The position numbers were made by a program, and so were the translations under genes. The notes under the pieces were generated by a model. It saw only the letters and a program-made list of their open reading frames with translations. It was not told the origin of the DNA and ran no database searches. Of a stretch of DNA of 60,393 nucleotides, positions 27,870-37,826 are shown in pieces (within the stretch, counting starts at the first letter, position 1; each line of letters begins with the position of its first letter). The stretch is from Nitrospira sp. (GTDB lineage: Bacteria > Nitrospirota > Nitrospiria > Nitrospirales > Nitrospiraceae), in contig JACOEJ010000009.1 of NCBI GenBank assembly GCA_024998645.1, forward strand, positions 1 through 60,393. Direction: 5' to 3'.

Positions 27870-29390
27870 CTACTTGGGATTGACTGCCACGAACAGGCTG
27901 TTGCCCTGCCGGCTCACCAGCAACACGGCCAATTCATCTTTCTTGATCTTGTTCGCAGCCTTCAGAAAGTCCTCCACGGTCTTGACGGTTTCGTGGTTGA
28001 CCTCCTGAATGATGTCCCCACGCTGTAATCCCGCCGCCTCAGCCTGACCGCCCGGCTCCACGCTGGTGACGACCACGCCGGTCGTCTTGGCCGGGATGTT
28101 CAGCTGGCTCATGATCGCATTGTCCAATGCTTGAATCTTGAGTGACGCCAGCACATTGTCCGGCAACTTGATCGTCTCACCCTGTTCCTTGGGCGGAGCC
28201 GCATCCTTCTTGGCCAGCAACTCGTCGGACGGCCGCTCGGCGACCTTCACCGAGATGGTTTGCTCTTTCCCGTCGCGCAGGACTTTCACCTGGGCATCTT
28301 TGCCCACCATGGTCCGCGCCACCAGATTGCGCAACTGGCTCACGCTCTGGACTTCCTTGCCGTTGAACGCAATGACCACATCGCCGCGCTTCATTCCGGC
28401 GGCCGCCGACGGTCCATTCTCATTCACGTCGCTGATGAGCACGCCCTTGCGCTGCTCCGGCAACTTAAACGACTTTGCCAAGGCCGGTGTAATCTCCTGA
28501 ATCGCCACGCCCATCCAGCCGCGGACGACTTTGCCGGTTTTCTGAAGGCTGTCGACAATATCCACCGCGATGCTGCTGGGAATGGCAAAACCGATTCCCT
28601 CTGAACCACCGGTGCGGGAGAAAATGGCGGTATTGATACCCATCAATTCACCGTTCATGTTCACCAGCGCTCCACCGGAGTTACCCGGATTGATCGCCGC
28701 ATCGGTCTGAATAAAATCTTCGTAGTCGGCGATGCCCACGTTCCCGCGGCCCAAGGCACTGATGATGCCCAATGTCACTGTAGAACTCAGCCCGAACGGA
28801 CTGCCGACGGCCAACACCAAATCTCCCACCGCCAGCTTGTCGTAGTCGGCCCACTTCAACGAGGGCAAATCCTTCGCTTCAATCTTAATCACAGCCAAAT
28901 CGGTCTTGGGATCGGTTCCCACGGTTTTGGCCGTAAACTCACGACGATCACTCAGCGTCACCGTAATCTGTGTCGCACCTTCGACCACATGGTTATTCGT
29001 CACGATGTAGCCATTGGGATCCAGAATGACCCCCGATCCGGCACTTTGCTCAGGGCGTCCATGCCCCCCTGGAGGGCCCGGCGGCATCGGAGGCGGCGTC
29101 GGAAGATCTCCGCCACCCGGCTCTTCACCACCACCAGGAGGTCCGCCGAACGGTCCGGGCGGGAGCCCGCCACGGCGACGACCACCTTCCCCGCCACCGC
29201 CCGTCACGGCGATATTCACGACGGCAGGGGTCACTTTCTTTACGATCTCAGAAAAACCTTGGGTAAATGCCGGAGGAACTCCTGCCGCCCATGCAGCGGG
29301 GGTTCCGATCAACCCGCCTGCGACCGTGGCCGCAAGTACAAGCCCACAACCAATGACAAACTTGGTCGCCTGCTGACTCCGATAGACCAT
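27870..29390 (-). CDS. HtrA/DegP-family serine protease with two PDZ domains
   Basis: GYIVTNNHVVEGA, DLAVIKI, INPGNSGGALVNMNGELMGINTA; start ATG 29390 preceded by GGAGGAA. Confidence 0.95.
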   Translation of the reverse strand: MVYRSQQATKFVIGCGLVLAATVAGGLIGTPAAWAAGVPPAFTQGFSEIVKKVTPAVVNIAVTGGGGEGGRRRGGLPPGPFGGPPGGGEEPGGGDLPTPPPMPPGPPGGHGRPEQSAGSGVILDPNGYIVTNNHVVEGATQITVTLSDRREFTAKTVGTDPKTDLAVIKIEAKDLPSLKWADYDKLAVGDLVLAVGSPFGLSSTVTLGIISALGRGNVGIADYEDFIQTDAAINPGNSGGALVNMNGELMGINTAIFSRTGGSEGIGFAIPSSIAVDIVDSLQKTGKVVRGWMGVAIQEITPALAKSFKLPEQRKGVLISDVNENGPSAAAGMKRGDVVIAFNGKEVQSVSQLRNLVARTMVGKDAQVKVLRDGKEQTISVKVAERPSDELLAKKDAAPPKEQGETIKLPDNVLASLKIQALDNAIMSQLNIPAKTTGVVVTSVEPGGQAEAAGLQRGDIIQEVNHETVKTVEDFLKAANKIKKDELAVLLVSRQGNSLFVAVNPK

Positions 29391-29597
29391 GCTCAGTTCC
29401 TCCCGACGGTTGAACTCACAAGATACATCACTCTGATCGGCAACCAGCTGAGTAGCGACCGACCGAACGGTACATCTTACACTAATCATTCCTTGGGCTT
29501 CAAAGAGGAAAAGTCCTCTTCCGGCCGCCCATTCTGTGACCTGGAAAGGACTTTTCGAAAGACAGGAACGCCATGCTTGACGAGCCAGTCGTGAGAC

Positions 29598-29960
29598 TCA
29601 GATGCTCCGGCTGGTCGCCGTATCGGCTTCCAGCTGACCCAGCCAGGAGTTTTGGAGCTTCAATACGAGCCGTTTCTTCGCTTGCTCAAACGACACCACA
29701 CCCAATGTATTAGGAGCTCCCTCATAAATAAGCGGGTAGGCTGATACGACGCTCCAGCTCCTGCGGCCTGAGATAGACGACCGGATCCCATTGATCGATC
29801 CCCAAACCCTTTGCTCTTCGCCCGCTCGACAAGGCGGGTGAGATCTCCACCGTGATCTTGAGGACGCACCCCTTCAGCCGAAAGCACCTCGGTCACGGGT
29901 AACACCCGCGCAACATCCTGCTTCTGTAACCGACCGTCACACAAATATACGTTCGCTCCC
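29598..29960 (-). pseudogene. Frameshifted remnant of a small ORF of unknown family
   Basis: Three consecutive minus-strand frames give a continuous-looking protein: CDGRLQKQDVARVLPVTEVLSAEGVRPQDHGGDLTRLVERAKSKG / LGIDQWDPVVYLRPQELERRISLPAYL / PLIYEGAPNTLGVVSFEQAKKRLVLKLQNSWLGQLEADTATSRSI*. Confidence 0.6.
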
Positions 29961-30081
29961 CATCGGCAGATCTGTCAAGTCCTCTAGAGTCGATAGGCCC
30001 CACTTGAAATCAGGCAGAAAGTCATTTACCGTGACGGCATTCTGAGGGTACTTCCACGCAGGACGCGAGGGGGAAGATCCG

Positions 30082-30891
30082 GTGACGCAGGAAGAATTCT
30101 ACAGGGTGCTGGACCTCTCCGTCATTATCCCCGCGCATAACGAAGCCACCCGCATTCTTCCTCATCTGCACTCGATTCGAGACTCCCTTTCACGGCAAGA
30201 CCGCTCCTACGAAATCATTGTCGTCGATGACGGCAGTCAGGACGACACGATCAAAGTCGTCCGCGGCTTTGCCAAAACCGAACCGGCTTTGCGAGTGATT
30301 CCACTCCCGACCTGCATGGGGAAAGGTGGAGCAGTGAGGCAAGGCATGCTCGTGGCACGCGGCCGGCTGCAGTTATTCACCGATGCCGATGGGGCCACAG
30401 CCATTACGGAACTCGACCGGCTCGAACAGGCCATCCGGAACGGGGCCGATATAGCCATCGGATCACGAAGCCTGGCCTCTCAACAGCCGGGGTTCACGGT
30501 CAATGCCCGGTGGCATCGGAGCATCCTGGGCGGCTGCTTTAATACGCTGGTCCGCTTGGGAGGAATTCGGGAAATCAGCGACACCCAGTGCGGGTTCAAG
30601 TTATTCGAACGATCCGTGGCTCGCGATCTTTTCTCCGTCTCGACCATCAATGGATACGGTTTTGACCTTGAACTGCTGTTCGTCGCCCAACAACGCGGCT
30701 ATCGGATCGCAGAAGTACCCGTGAACTGGACTGACCAGCCGGGCTCGAAAATGCGGCTCTTTCGGGATAGCATTGCTATTGTCCGCGAGTTCAGCGTCAT
30801 TCACCGTAATGCGGCCAAAGGGTATTACTCCCCTCTTGCGACACCGGACACTCTCGCACCACTCCGGTCGACTTCCCCGCTTCTCAAGTAG
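30082..30891 (+). CDS. Family 2 glycosyltransferase (dolichyl-phosphate glucose/mannose synthase-like)
   Basis: LSVIIPAHNEATRI, YEIIVVDDGSQDDT, LFTDADGA, DTQCGFKLF. Confidence 0.92.
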   Translation: MTQEEFYRVLDLSVIIPAHNEATRILPHLHSIRDSLSRQDRSYEIIVVDDGSQDDTIKVVRGFAKTEPALRVIPLPTCMGKGGAVRQGMLVARGRLQLFTDADGATAITELDRLEQAIRNGADIAIGSRSLASQQPGFTVNARWHRSILGGCFNTLVRLGGIREISDTQCGFKLFERSVARDLFSVSTINGYGFDLELLFVAQQRGYRIAEVPVNWTDQPGSKMRLFRDSIAIVREFSVIHRNAAKGYYSPLATPDTLAPLRSTSPLLK

Positions 30892-31317
30892 ACTCCTTTC
30901 CCACTGCGTCCCAGGGCATAGGTCACCACCGCCGCTTTCCCAGGTTCACTACGTCACTCCGGACTGATCGCGAGCGGCTCTCGTCTGAGCATCCCCCTTT
31001 TCAAGCAATCCCATGCATTAAGGGAAACGACCGCAATGCTGCAACCATTGTCGGCGCAGCCACATATACGATCCGGATACAGAACCTACTCTCCGCCGCG
31101 GGTTCGCTTCTTCTTTCATACGTGGGCATCGCCCCTGCCGTACAGCCGAGTCGTACTCCAGCGATGAGACCCGCCAAGCGCTTCTCAGGCCGCACAAGAA
31201 GAAGTTACCTCAGGTTGTTTTCATCTCATAAATCCGGTACGGTGGCGATCTCAAACACGCCATCCGACAAGCAAAAGCCCGCTGAGTCTTCTGTTAGCTA
31301 TCCACGTCCGACCGTCC

Positions 31318-33135
31318 ATGAATCCTATGAGAATCATACTGCCCACACTCTGCCTTATTTCCGTTATCGGGTGTGCCAGCCGCCTGGAGTTTCCTCCAAT
31401 GGGTGAACCGCTGCCCATCTCGGTCAAGCTGGAAATTCCTCCGGCGCTCAGAGAACTCCGGGTGGAATATACCAATGGATGCGGTCATCTCATGCGGGCT
31501 CCACTTGGAGTTCGGTTGGAAGAAGCCCTCGTTGAAGGTGCGCAGCAAACCTTCACCTCCGTCTCCTATGCGGGAAGAGGTAGCACGGATGCCGCGCCGG
31601 AAGCCGTCATCCGTGTAGAGCTGGCGAATTGGTCGTTCAACTTGCAGCAGGACAACGTCCAGAACCGCGTGCCGGCGAATCTTCAATTGAATGCCATTGC
31701 CCGGGTCTTTGATTTAAATGGGAACGTCCTCCGTGAATCTCCCGTGACCATCGTGCACCAAGAGTACGTGCACCGTGAGTCCATAGAACCTAACTGCAAT
31801 TACATTTTCGATCCGTTCATGCGGAATATATCCGTTGATTTTGCCACCAAGGTTTCGATGGACGTCCGGCAAGCTTTTAGTACGACCGTCTCTGCCCCGC
31901 AGACAACGGCCGCAACAGCACCTCATTCCGCCGCGACAATACCGACACGACAATCTCACACTCGTGCCACATCAGCACTTCGCTTCAAAACGATGGTGTT
32001 TGACGAGAACAGCAATCTCGTACTGGAAGGTGGCGAACGCGTCCTGGTGCGTGTGGACGTCGTGAATGCCGGACTGGCACCAATTCAACAGGCCGTCGTG
32101 TCCCTCTCAGGCAGCCCGGCGCTTATCGCCCATTTTCCATCGGCCAGGCTGTCTGTGCCGACGTTGCAGCCAGGGGAAACGAAGTCGATAGAATTTATTG
32201 CGACGCTGCCGCCATCGATACAGACTCAGAAGGCCGAGCTCAAGATCGCGGTCGAAGAAACCGCCTCGAATACGGCGCCCGCCACACAAACACTGACGGT
32301 CATGATGCAGGCGACAGGAATTAAAGCCGACGATGTGGACCAAATCCCCGTCTCCGCGACTGAGTTCCGCCAACCCAACACCTACCTGATCTCGATCGGA
32401 ATCGGATCATATCGGGATCAGCAGCTCCTCCCCCGCAAGTTCGCGTCACTCGATGCGGAAATGGTGTCCCACTACTTTCAGGCCCTCGGCGGCGTCCCGG
32501 CCGCCAATGTCCGCCTGCTACAAGATTGGAAAGCTTTACGCTCGGATATCGACGAAGTCCTCCTGGACTGGCTCCCACCGCATATGACCAAAGATGCTGT
32601 GGTCATTGTGTACTTCGCCGGCCAGGCGATGGTGACCCATACAGGAGAGGTGCTCCTGGTTCCCTACGAGGGCAGCCCAACCGCCACCTCGCGCCTCTAT
32701 CCGTTAAAAGACCTTGAGGCGGCGCTGGCACGACTCAAAGCAAGACAGACGATTCTGCTGTTCGATGGGATGGTGTCGAGACTTCATAGCGACCCCAAGA
32801 TTAAAAACCTTCCTCCTCGCTGGGACGCGGCGGGATCCTCTATCATCCGCATCGTCAGCAGCGACAGCCTCAGCAAGGGTCTTGAAGACGACAAGCACCG
32901 CCATGGACTGATGACGTACTACCTGCTCCGTGCGCTACGAGGAGAGAGTGACTCAAACCGCGATGGGGCCGTCACTCTCGCAGAAGTGGCCGGCTACGTG
33001 AGCCAGAAAGTCACGTGGGCATCGAAGACTCAATTTAATAGTGATCAGCACCCGCTCATCACTCCGCCACTCAAACAGGCAGACCCGTCCTCTGGTCTGG
33101 TACTGAGTAAACTCGCTGCGATTCGTGGCGAATAA
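31318..33135 (+). CDS. Lipoprotein with C-terminal caspase-like (peptidase C14) fold lacking the catalytic dyad
   Basis: Lipobox LISVIGCAS; YLISIGIGSYRD...VVIVYFAGQAM...TILLFDGMVSRL...GLMTYYLLRALRG layout. Confidence 0.75.
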   Translation: MNPMRIILPTLCLISVIGCASRLEFPPMGEPLPISVKLEIPPALRELRVEYTNGCGHLMRAPLGVRLEEALVEGAQQTFTSVSYAGRGSTDAAPEAVIRVELANWSFNLQQDNVQNRVPANLQLNAIARVFDLNGNVLRESPVTIVHQEYVHRESIEPNCNYIFDPFMRNISVDFATKVSMDVRQAFSTTVSAPQTTAATAPHSAATIPTRQSHTRATSALRFKTMVFDENSNLVLEGGERVLVRVDVVNAGLAPIQQAVVSLSGSPALIAHFPSARLSVPTLQPGETKSIEFIATLPPSIQTQKAELKIAVEETASNTAPATQTLTVMMQATGIKADDVDQIPVSATEFRQPNTYLISIGIGSYRDQQLLPRKFASLDAEMVSHYFQALGGVPAANVRLLQDWKALRSDIDEVLLDWLPPHMTKDAVVIVYFAGQAMVTHTGEVLLVPYEGSPTATSRLYPLKDLEAALARLKARQTILLFDGMVSRLHSDPKIKNLPPRWDAAGSSIIRIVSSDSLSKGLEDDKHRHGLMTYYLLRALRGESDSNRDGAVTLAEVAGYVSQKVTWASKTQFNSDQHPLITPPLKQADPSSGLVLSKLAAIRGE

Positions 33136-33361
33136 GCCCTTCCACCTTCCGCCGGCCTCACACAGAATATATTTTCTGCCAGTCCGGTGTGCCACACAAC
33201 TGCTGACCAGCCTCCATCTGCAGCAGCGGAGGTCTCCCCTGTCAGCTCATGACACCAGTGACGATCAAAGCGACGTGGTATCTCAAGACAGCGGCGCTGC
33301 CGGACATAAAGAAGCAGGTCTCGCTTACGCACTCAGCTCAAGGAAGATCTCAACAAAAAGC

Positions 33362-33395
33362 GAGAGGGGTGGGAGATTTCTCCCCCACCCCTCTC
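33362..33395 (-). terminator. Intrinsic terminator of the cytochrome c gene
   Basis: GAGAGGGGTGGG / CCCACCCCTCTC 12-bp stem followed on the minus strand by GCTTTTTG. Confidence 0.75.
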
Positions 33396-33419
33396 TTAAC
33401 ACTGCGATCTCTGCGGGAA

Positions 33420-33866
33420 TTACTCGCCCTTGCAGAAGCTCCGCTCGTAGTTGATGATCGTCCAGGCTTCTTCTTCGGTGATCGCGGCAGGGATCAAAGA
33501 CACCATGCCGGTTCCCGCGCTGCCGTTCTTGATGACCCAGAACAGCTCGCCATCTTTCCGCTTCTTGTGGAACTTGCAATTGGTAAAGTCCCGGGGGCTC
33601 GGATCCAGAATCGCGCCGGCCGGTCCATCGCCCTTGCCTTCTTTTCCATGGCAATTGAAGCAGGTCCCCTTGCCCTCGAACAACGCCTTACCCTTGGCAA
33701 TGCTCTCAGGAGTCGAGGCAACCGGATTCTTCATGGCCTTTGCATCGCTCATCTGATCGGCTGGAACACGGGCCTTCAGCGGATCTTTTTCCGCGGCTCC
33801 CGCCACCGTCACAGACATGAGCATCAGGGCTGCAGTGATTCCCAAGAACTTCGAGAAGTAACCCAT
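33420..33866 (-). CDS. Secreted monohaem cytochrome c
   Basis: Signal peptide MGYFSKFLGITAALMLMSVTVAGA; CFNCHGKEGKGDG; GGAGG upstream of ATG 33866. Confidence 0.92.
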   Translation of the reverse strand: MGYFSKFLGITAALMLMSVTVAGAAEKDPLKARVPADQMSDAKAMKNPVASTPESIAKGKALFEGKGTCFNCHGKEGKGDGPAGAILDPSPRDFTNCKFHKKRKDGELFWVIKNGSAGTGMVSLIPAAITEEEAWTIINYERSFCKGE

Positions 33867-34354
33867 CGCACGTCCTCCTTTGTGTTGAACCCACCACACG
33901 TGAACTCGGCCTCAGGCCGCTGGCATTATGATACCGGTACAAAAAATTCACTGAAACGGGCGGACTATAGCAACCACGCTCGATTCTTGTCAAGAAATCC
34001 GTCCTCTGACTGCTTCACCTTGGCAAGGGCACAATCCGCCCGCTTTCTTACCTCCGCCCGCTGTACCCTTCCCATGTATCAAGGGGCGTGCCACAATCGT
34101 CACATCTTGGAAGGCCTTATTTTAACCACTTACAGCGATCAATCCTGACGAGACCCTCAAGCAGGCTTCGTCGTGACACCTTTGCGCCACAAACTTTCAT
34201 TGTTGCCCCAGACCTGGAGCGATGAAAGTAGCGGCTGACCAATCTACCCTGGCCATCATCTCTGCCAGTGGCAGACGAATGCTTTGAGATGAGAGCGAGA
34301 GCTGATAAACCGGCCCCCGCTTGAGGAGAGATAGAAAGAAGCGAGACGGCAGCC

Positions 34355-35281
34355 TTAGCGCTTGATCACCACATCGCGAGCCACTTTTCCACTTGGGCCA
34401 AATGGCTTAAGCGGCTTTCCATTGAGTTCAGCTTTCACACCACCGGCATTGCCCAATGTTAAAACAAATTGGTCCTGCCCTTTCCAATGAGCCTTTTCAC
34501 CAGGACGCAGCAACGCCTCCTGCGGACTGCCGCTGTCGATCTGAACCACGACCCAACTCAGCTCATTGGCCTCAAGATCCAGGACCAATTGTCCATCCGA
34601 AGCCGGCCCGGCTCCTTCGATTGAAATGCCACCAAGCGGACCATCCGTGCCGGGCGACGCCGTCGAAACAAGATCAGGCTCGGGCTTCGCTGCAACCACC
34701 GGAGCATGGGCTCCTCCCGGTTCGGCTGCGCGACCCTCCACCGCAGACTTCGTAGGGGCTGGATGTACGACTTCACTGGACTTAGCTGGAATGGGAGTAG
34801 GCTCTGGATCCTGATGGGTACCGGGCTCACCGGCTTCTTTTGTCGCCTGAGTGCTTCGCTTATTCGACGTCAGCTCAGAGGTACTGCGTCGCAATACCGA
34901 TGATTGCTCACGGCTCAGAAGGAAAATGAGCGTCAACACCGCAATCCCGATCGCCACCGCCACCGCTTTCCGGTTGGCTTGGCGCTTGCGCTCTTCTTCA
35001 ACCTGCCGGACCTTCAGCCTCTCCCGCTCATCCTGCTTTTCATAAAAGGCCCCGGCTGACTGGACAAACCGGTGAATGGCATCTTCTTCGTCGAGCCCAA
35101 GAGATCGCGCGTAGGAGCGAACAAACCCTCTCGCAAAGACCTGATCGGGCAACTTGGCGAAATTCCCATCCTCCAACGCTTTGACAAAATCCGACCGGAT
35201 GCGCGTCTTCGCCGCGACTTCGTCGACGGTCAGTCCCTTGGTCTCACGAACCTGCCGAAAGAATTCACCAACCGATTCCAT
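34355..35281 (-). CDS. RodZ-like HTH/TM protein with C-terminal DUF4115-type domain
   Basis: GEFFRQVRETKGLTVDEVAAKTRIRSDFVKALEDGNFAKLP; single TM; DSGSPQEALLRPGEKAHWKGQDQFVLTLGNAGGVKAELNGKPL. Confidence 0.88.
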   Translation of the reverse strand: MESVGEFFRQVRETKGLTVDEVAAKTRIRSDFVKALEDGNFAKLPDQVFARGFVRSYARSLGLDEEDAIHRFVQSAGAFYEKQDERERLKVRQVEEERKRQANRKAVAVAIGIAVLTLIFLLSREQSSVLRRSTSELTSNKRSTQATKEAGEPGTHQDPEPTPIPAKSSEVVHPAPTKSAVEGRAAEPGGAHAPVVAAKPEPDLVSTASPGTDGPLGGISIEGAGPASDGQLVLDLEANELSWVVVQIDSGSPQEALLRPGEKAHWKGQDQFVLTLGNAGGVKAELNGKPLKPFGPSGKVARDVVIKR

Positions 35282-35291
35282 ACGCCCTCGA

Positions 35292-35984
35292 CTACTTTAA
35301 CCGAGCCAAAAGTTCTGTTGCTGCCGCTGCATACTCGCCGCCCTTATCCATCACCTTCACCTTGCTGAGAATCTCCCGCGCCTTGACGGAGTATCCCAAC
35401 TTGGAATACACCCGACCCAGTTCGAGATGGGTCAATGCCGGAGGCACACTGGCAGGATTCGCAGCCACGGCGTCCTCCAACGACTCCATCGCCTCCTGGA
35501 AATCTCCCCGTTGGATCAATGCCCGGCCTAAATGGAACCGCGCCAAATCCGGAGTGGCATAGAGAGGATTGGCCAGTGCGGCCCGGTAAGACCGGATCGC
35601 CTCATCCCACTTCTCCTGGCTTGCCAGCACTTGTCCCAGATAGGTATGCGCTTCTGAATAGGCGTCGTCAATCTGGATAGCGGTTCGAAACTCTTCTTCA
35701 GCCAGGGCTAATTTCCCCTGGAGGGCATAAACATGCCCCAAGCCATAGTGAGCCTCTTTATTCTTCGGATTCAACTGGACCGCTTTCTGAAACGACACAA
35801 ACGCTTTCTGCCGGTCCCCGCTGAGCGTCGCGATACCTTCCTGGTAATGGCCCTGAGATTTCTGAATCGACTCTTCCGTCGCAGCACAGGCGCTTACGAA
35901 CAGACTGACGGCCACAAGCAAGCTGCGCCCATACTGCGGCACTTGCCCCAGCCCGCGTCCACAAATCTGTTCACGATCAGGCAT
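35292..35984 (-). CDS. TPR lipoprotein
   Basis: Lipobox LFVSACAA; several TPR units (YGLGHVYALQGKLALAEEEF, AHTYLGQVLASQEKWDEAI). Confidence 0.85.
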   Translation of the reverse strand: MPDREQICGRGLGQVPQYGRSLLVAVSLFVSACAATEESIQKSQGHYQEGIATLSGDRQKAFVSFQKAVQLNPKNKEAHYGLGHVYALQGKLALAEEEFRTAIQIDDAYSEAHTYLGQVLASQEKWDEAIRSYRAALANPLYATPDLARFHLGRALIQRGDFQEAMESLEDAVAANPASVPPALTHLELGRVYSKLGYSVKAREILSKVKVMDKGGEYAAAATELLARLK

Positions 35985-36898
35985 TACGACACATCCTCAA
36001 AATGAGTCAATCGCTTGAATTCCTGGAACCGCGCCTGAATCTCTTTGTAATCCAGGATACGTAAACGGTCAAGACTAAAGGATTCTACGGTAAAGGACGC
36101 CATCACACTTCCGAAAATGATGGCTTGCTTCATCGCCTCAGGAGAACGATTTCCTGTCGCAGCTAGATAGCCTAAGAAGCCGCCCGCAAACGTGTCGCCG
36201 GCACCGGTGGGATCCCGCACATCCTCTAATGGGAACGCCGGCGCGCCAAACACCTGCGTCCCGTTGAACATCAACACACCGTACTCTCCCCGCTTGATGA
36301 TGAGATGCTTGGGCCCCCGCGCCAGAATCTGCTTGGCCACCTTCACCAGATTGGAATCTTGCCCCAACGCGCGGGCCTCACCGTCATTGATGATCAGGAT
36401 ATCGATTTTCTCTAAGACCTTCCACAAGGCATCGCGCTTCCCGTTGATCCAGAAATTCATCGTGTCGCAGGCCACCAGACCGGGGCGCTCGACCTTCTGC
36501 AAAACGTCGAGTTGCAGCTCGGGGTCGATGTTGCCAAGGAACAGCACATCGGGTGAACGGTACGCCTCAGGAATCTTGGGGCGGAATGTTTCAAACACAT
36601 TGAGCTTCGTGTCGAGCGTCTTCGCCTCATTCAGCTGATGCGAATATTCCCCCTTCCACCGAAACGTCGCCCCAGGTCGCTGTTCCAATCCCGTTAAATC
36701 AATTCCACGACTCTTGAGAAACGCAATGTGCTGGGCGGGGAAATCCTCTCCCACGACAGCAATCAGCGCGACCGATGTAAAAAAGCTGGCCGACGTCGAG
36801 AAATACGTCGCGGACCCTCCCAGAATATCGGTCCCCTCTCCAAACGGTGTCTTCACCGTATCGAGCGCAACCGATCCCACTACTAATAACTTCCCCAT
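35984..36898 (-). CDS. PfkB-family sugar/nucleoside kinase
   Basis: MGKLLVVGSVALDTVKTPFG...ILGGSATYFSTSA...DPTGAGDTFAGGFLGYLA. Confidence 0.93.
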   Translation of the reverse strand: MGKLLVVGSVALDTVKTPFGEGTDILGGSATYFSTSASFFTSVALIAVVGEDFPAQHIAFLKSRGIDLTGLEQRPGATFRWKGEYSHQLNEAKTLDTKLNVFETFRPKIPEAYRSPDVLFLGNIDPELQLDVLQKVERPGLVACDTMNFWINGKRDALWKVLEKIDILIINDGEARALGQDSNLVKVAKQILARGPKHLIIKRGEYGVLMFNGTQVFGAPAFPLEDVRDPTGAGDTFAGGFLGYLAATGNRSPEAMKQAIIFGSVMASFTVESFSLDRLRILDYKEIQARFQEFKRLTHFEDVS

Positions 36899-36901
36899 GG
36901 T

Positions 36902-37801
36902 TTACCGCGCTCCTTTCTTTGGCCCGAAGACACGCCGCGTGAGAATCCCGAACTTCTTCCGGACTGCCGATGAGATGCTCGTTGGAGCGGTCACGATCGC
37001 ATTATCCAGCGCCCGATGGCAGGGGCAGGTTGCAGCATCGGCCACAGACGGCACCACCGCCTTGAGAATCTGCTTTGCCAGGGCCACGTTATTGTGGAGC
37101 GTAGCCAGAATCGCCTCAACGGTCACAGCTTCCTGCGTCTCATGCCAACAATCATAGTCAGTGGCCAGCGCCATGGTCGCGTAACAGAGCTCTGCTTCAC
37201 GCGCCAACTTCGCCTCCGGCATATTGGTCATCCCGATCACATCCACACCCCATTGCCGATACAGCCGTGACTCCGCTTTGGTCGAAAACTGCGGCCCCTC
37301 CATACACAGATATGTGCCGCCGCGATGGAGAGTTGCGCCAACCCCTTCGCCCGCAACCGCCAGCGCTTGGGCCATCGAAGCACAAATCGGTTCTCCGAAG
37401 GCGACGTGCGCTACGATGCCCCCTTCAAAAAACGTGGAGGCGCGCCGCTTCGTGAGATCAATGAACTGATCAGGGATCACCACGTCGCCGGGCTCAATCC
37501 GCTCCTTCATGCTCCCGACCGCGCTGACCGAGATGATTCGCTGCACACCCAACGACTTCATGGCGTAGATGTTTGCGCGATAGTTGATTTCGCCGGGATT
37601 CAATCGATGGCCTCGACCATGCCGGGAGAGGAACGCGATGGATACCCCATCCAGCCTTCCCACGCGAATCGCATCCGACGGTGAACCGAATGGCGTACGG
37701 ATCCGCACGTCGCGCACACCTTTCAGACCCTCAATGTCGTACAACCCGCTCCCGCCGATAACCCCTACTGAGGCCTGTGACCCGTTGCTCTTACGTGCCA
37801 T
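36902..37801 (-). CDS. mtnP: S-methyl-5'-thioadenosine phosphorylase
   Basis: VGVIGGSGLYDIEGL...FLSRHGRGHRLNPGEINYRANIYAMKSLGV...GTYLCMEGPQFSTKAES...GMTNMPEAKLAREAELCYA. Confidence 0.93.
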   Translation of the reverse strand: MARKSNGSQASVGVIGGSGLYDIEGLKGVRDVRIRTPFGSPSDAIRVGRLDGVSIAFLSRHGRGHRLNPGEINYRANIYAMKSLGVQRIISVSAVGSMKERIEPGDVVIPDQFIDLTKRRASTFFEGGIVAHVAFGEPICASMAQALAVAGEGVGATLHRGGTYLCMEGPQFSTKAESRLYRQWGVDVIGMTNMPEAKLAREAELCYATMALATDYDCWHETQEAVTVEAILATLHNNVALAKQILKAVVPSVADAATCPCHRALDNAIVTAPTSISSAVRKKFGILTRRVFGPKKGAR

Positions 37802-37826
37802 GAACTCATGCTCCCGGTTACGTCAC

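Noticed and set aside
30892-31317. ORFs and possible small RNA in the gap between glycosyltransferase and pseudo-caspase
   Set aside because: No conserved motif, clear RBS or structured element visible; cannot be supported from sequence alone.
33900-34354. possible ncRNA in a ~450-bp intergenic region
   Set aside because: No promoter-terminator pair or strong hairpin recognised by eye; would need RNA-seq or covariation analysis.
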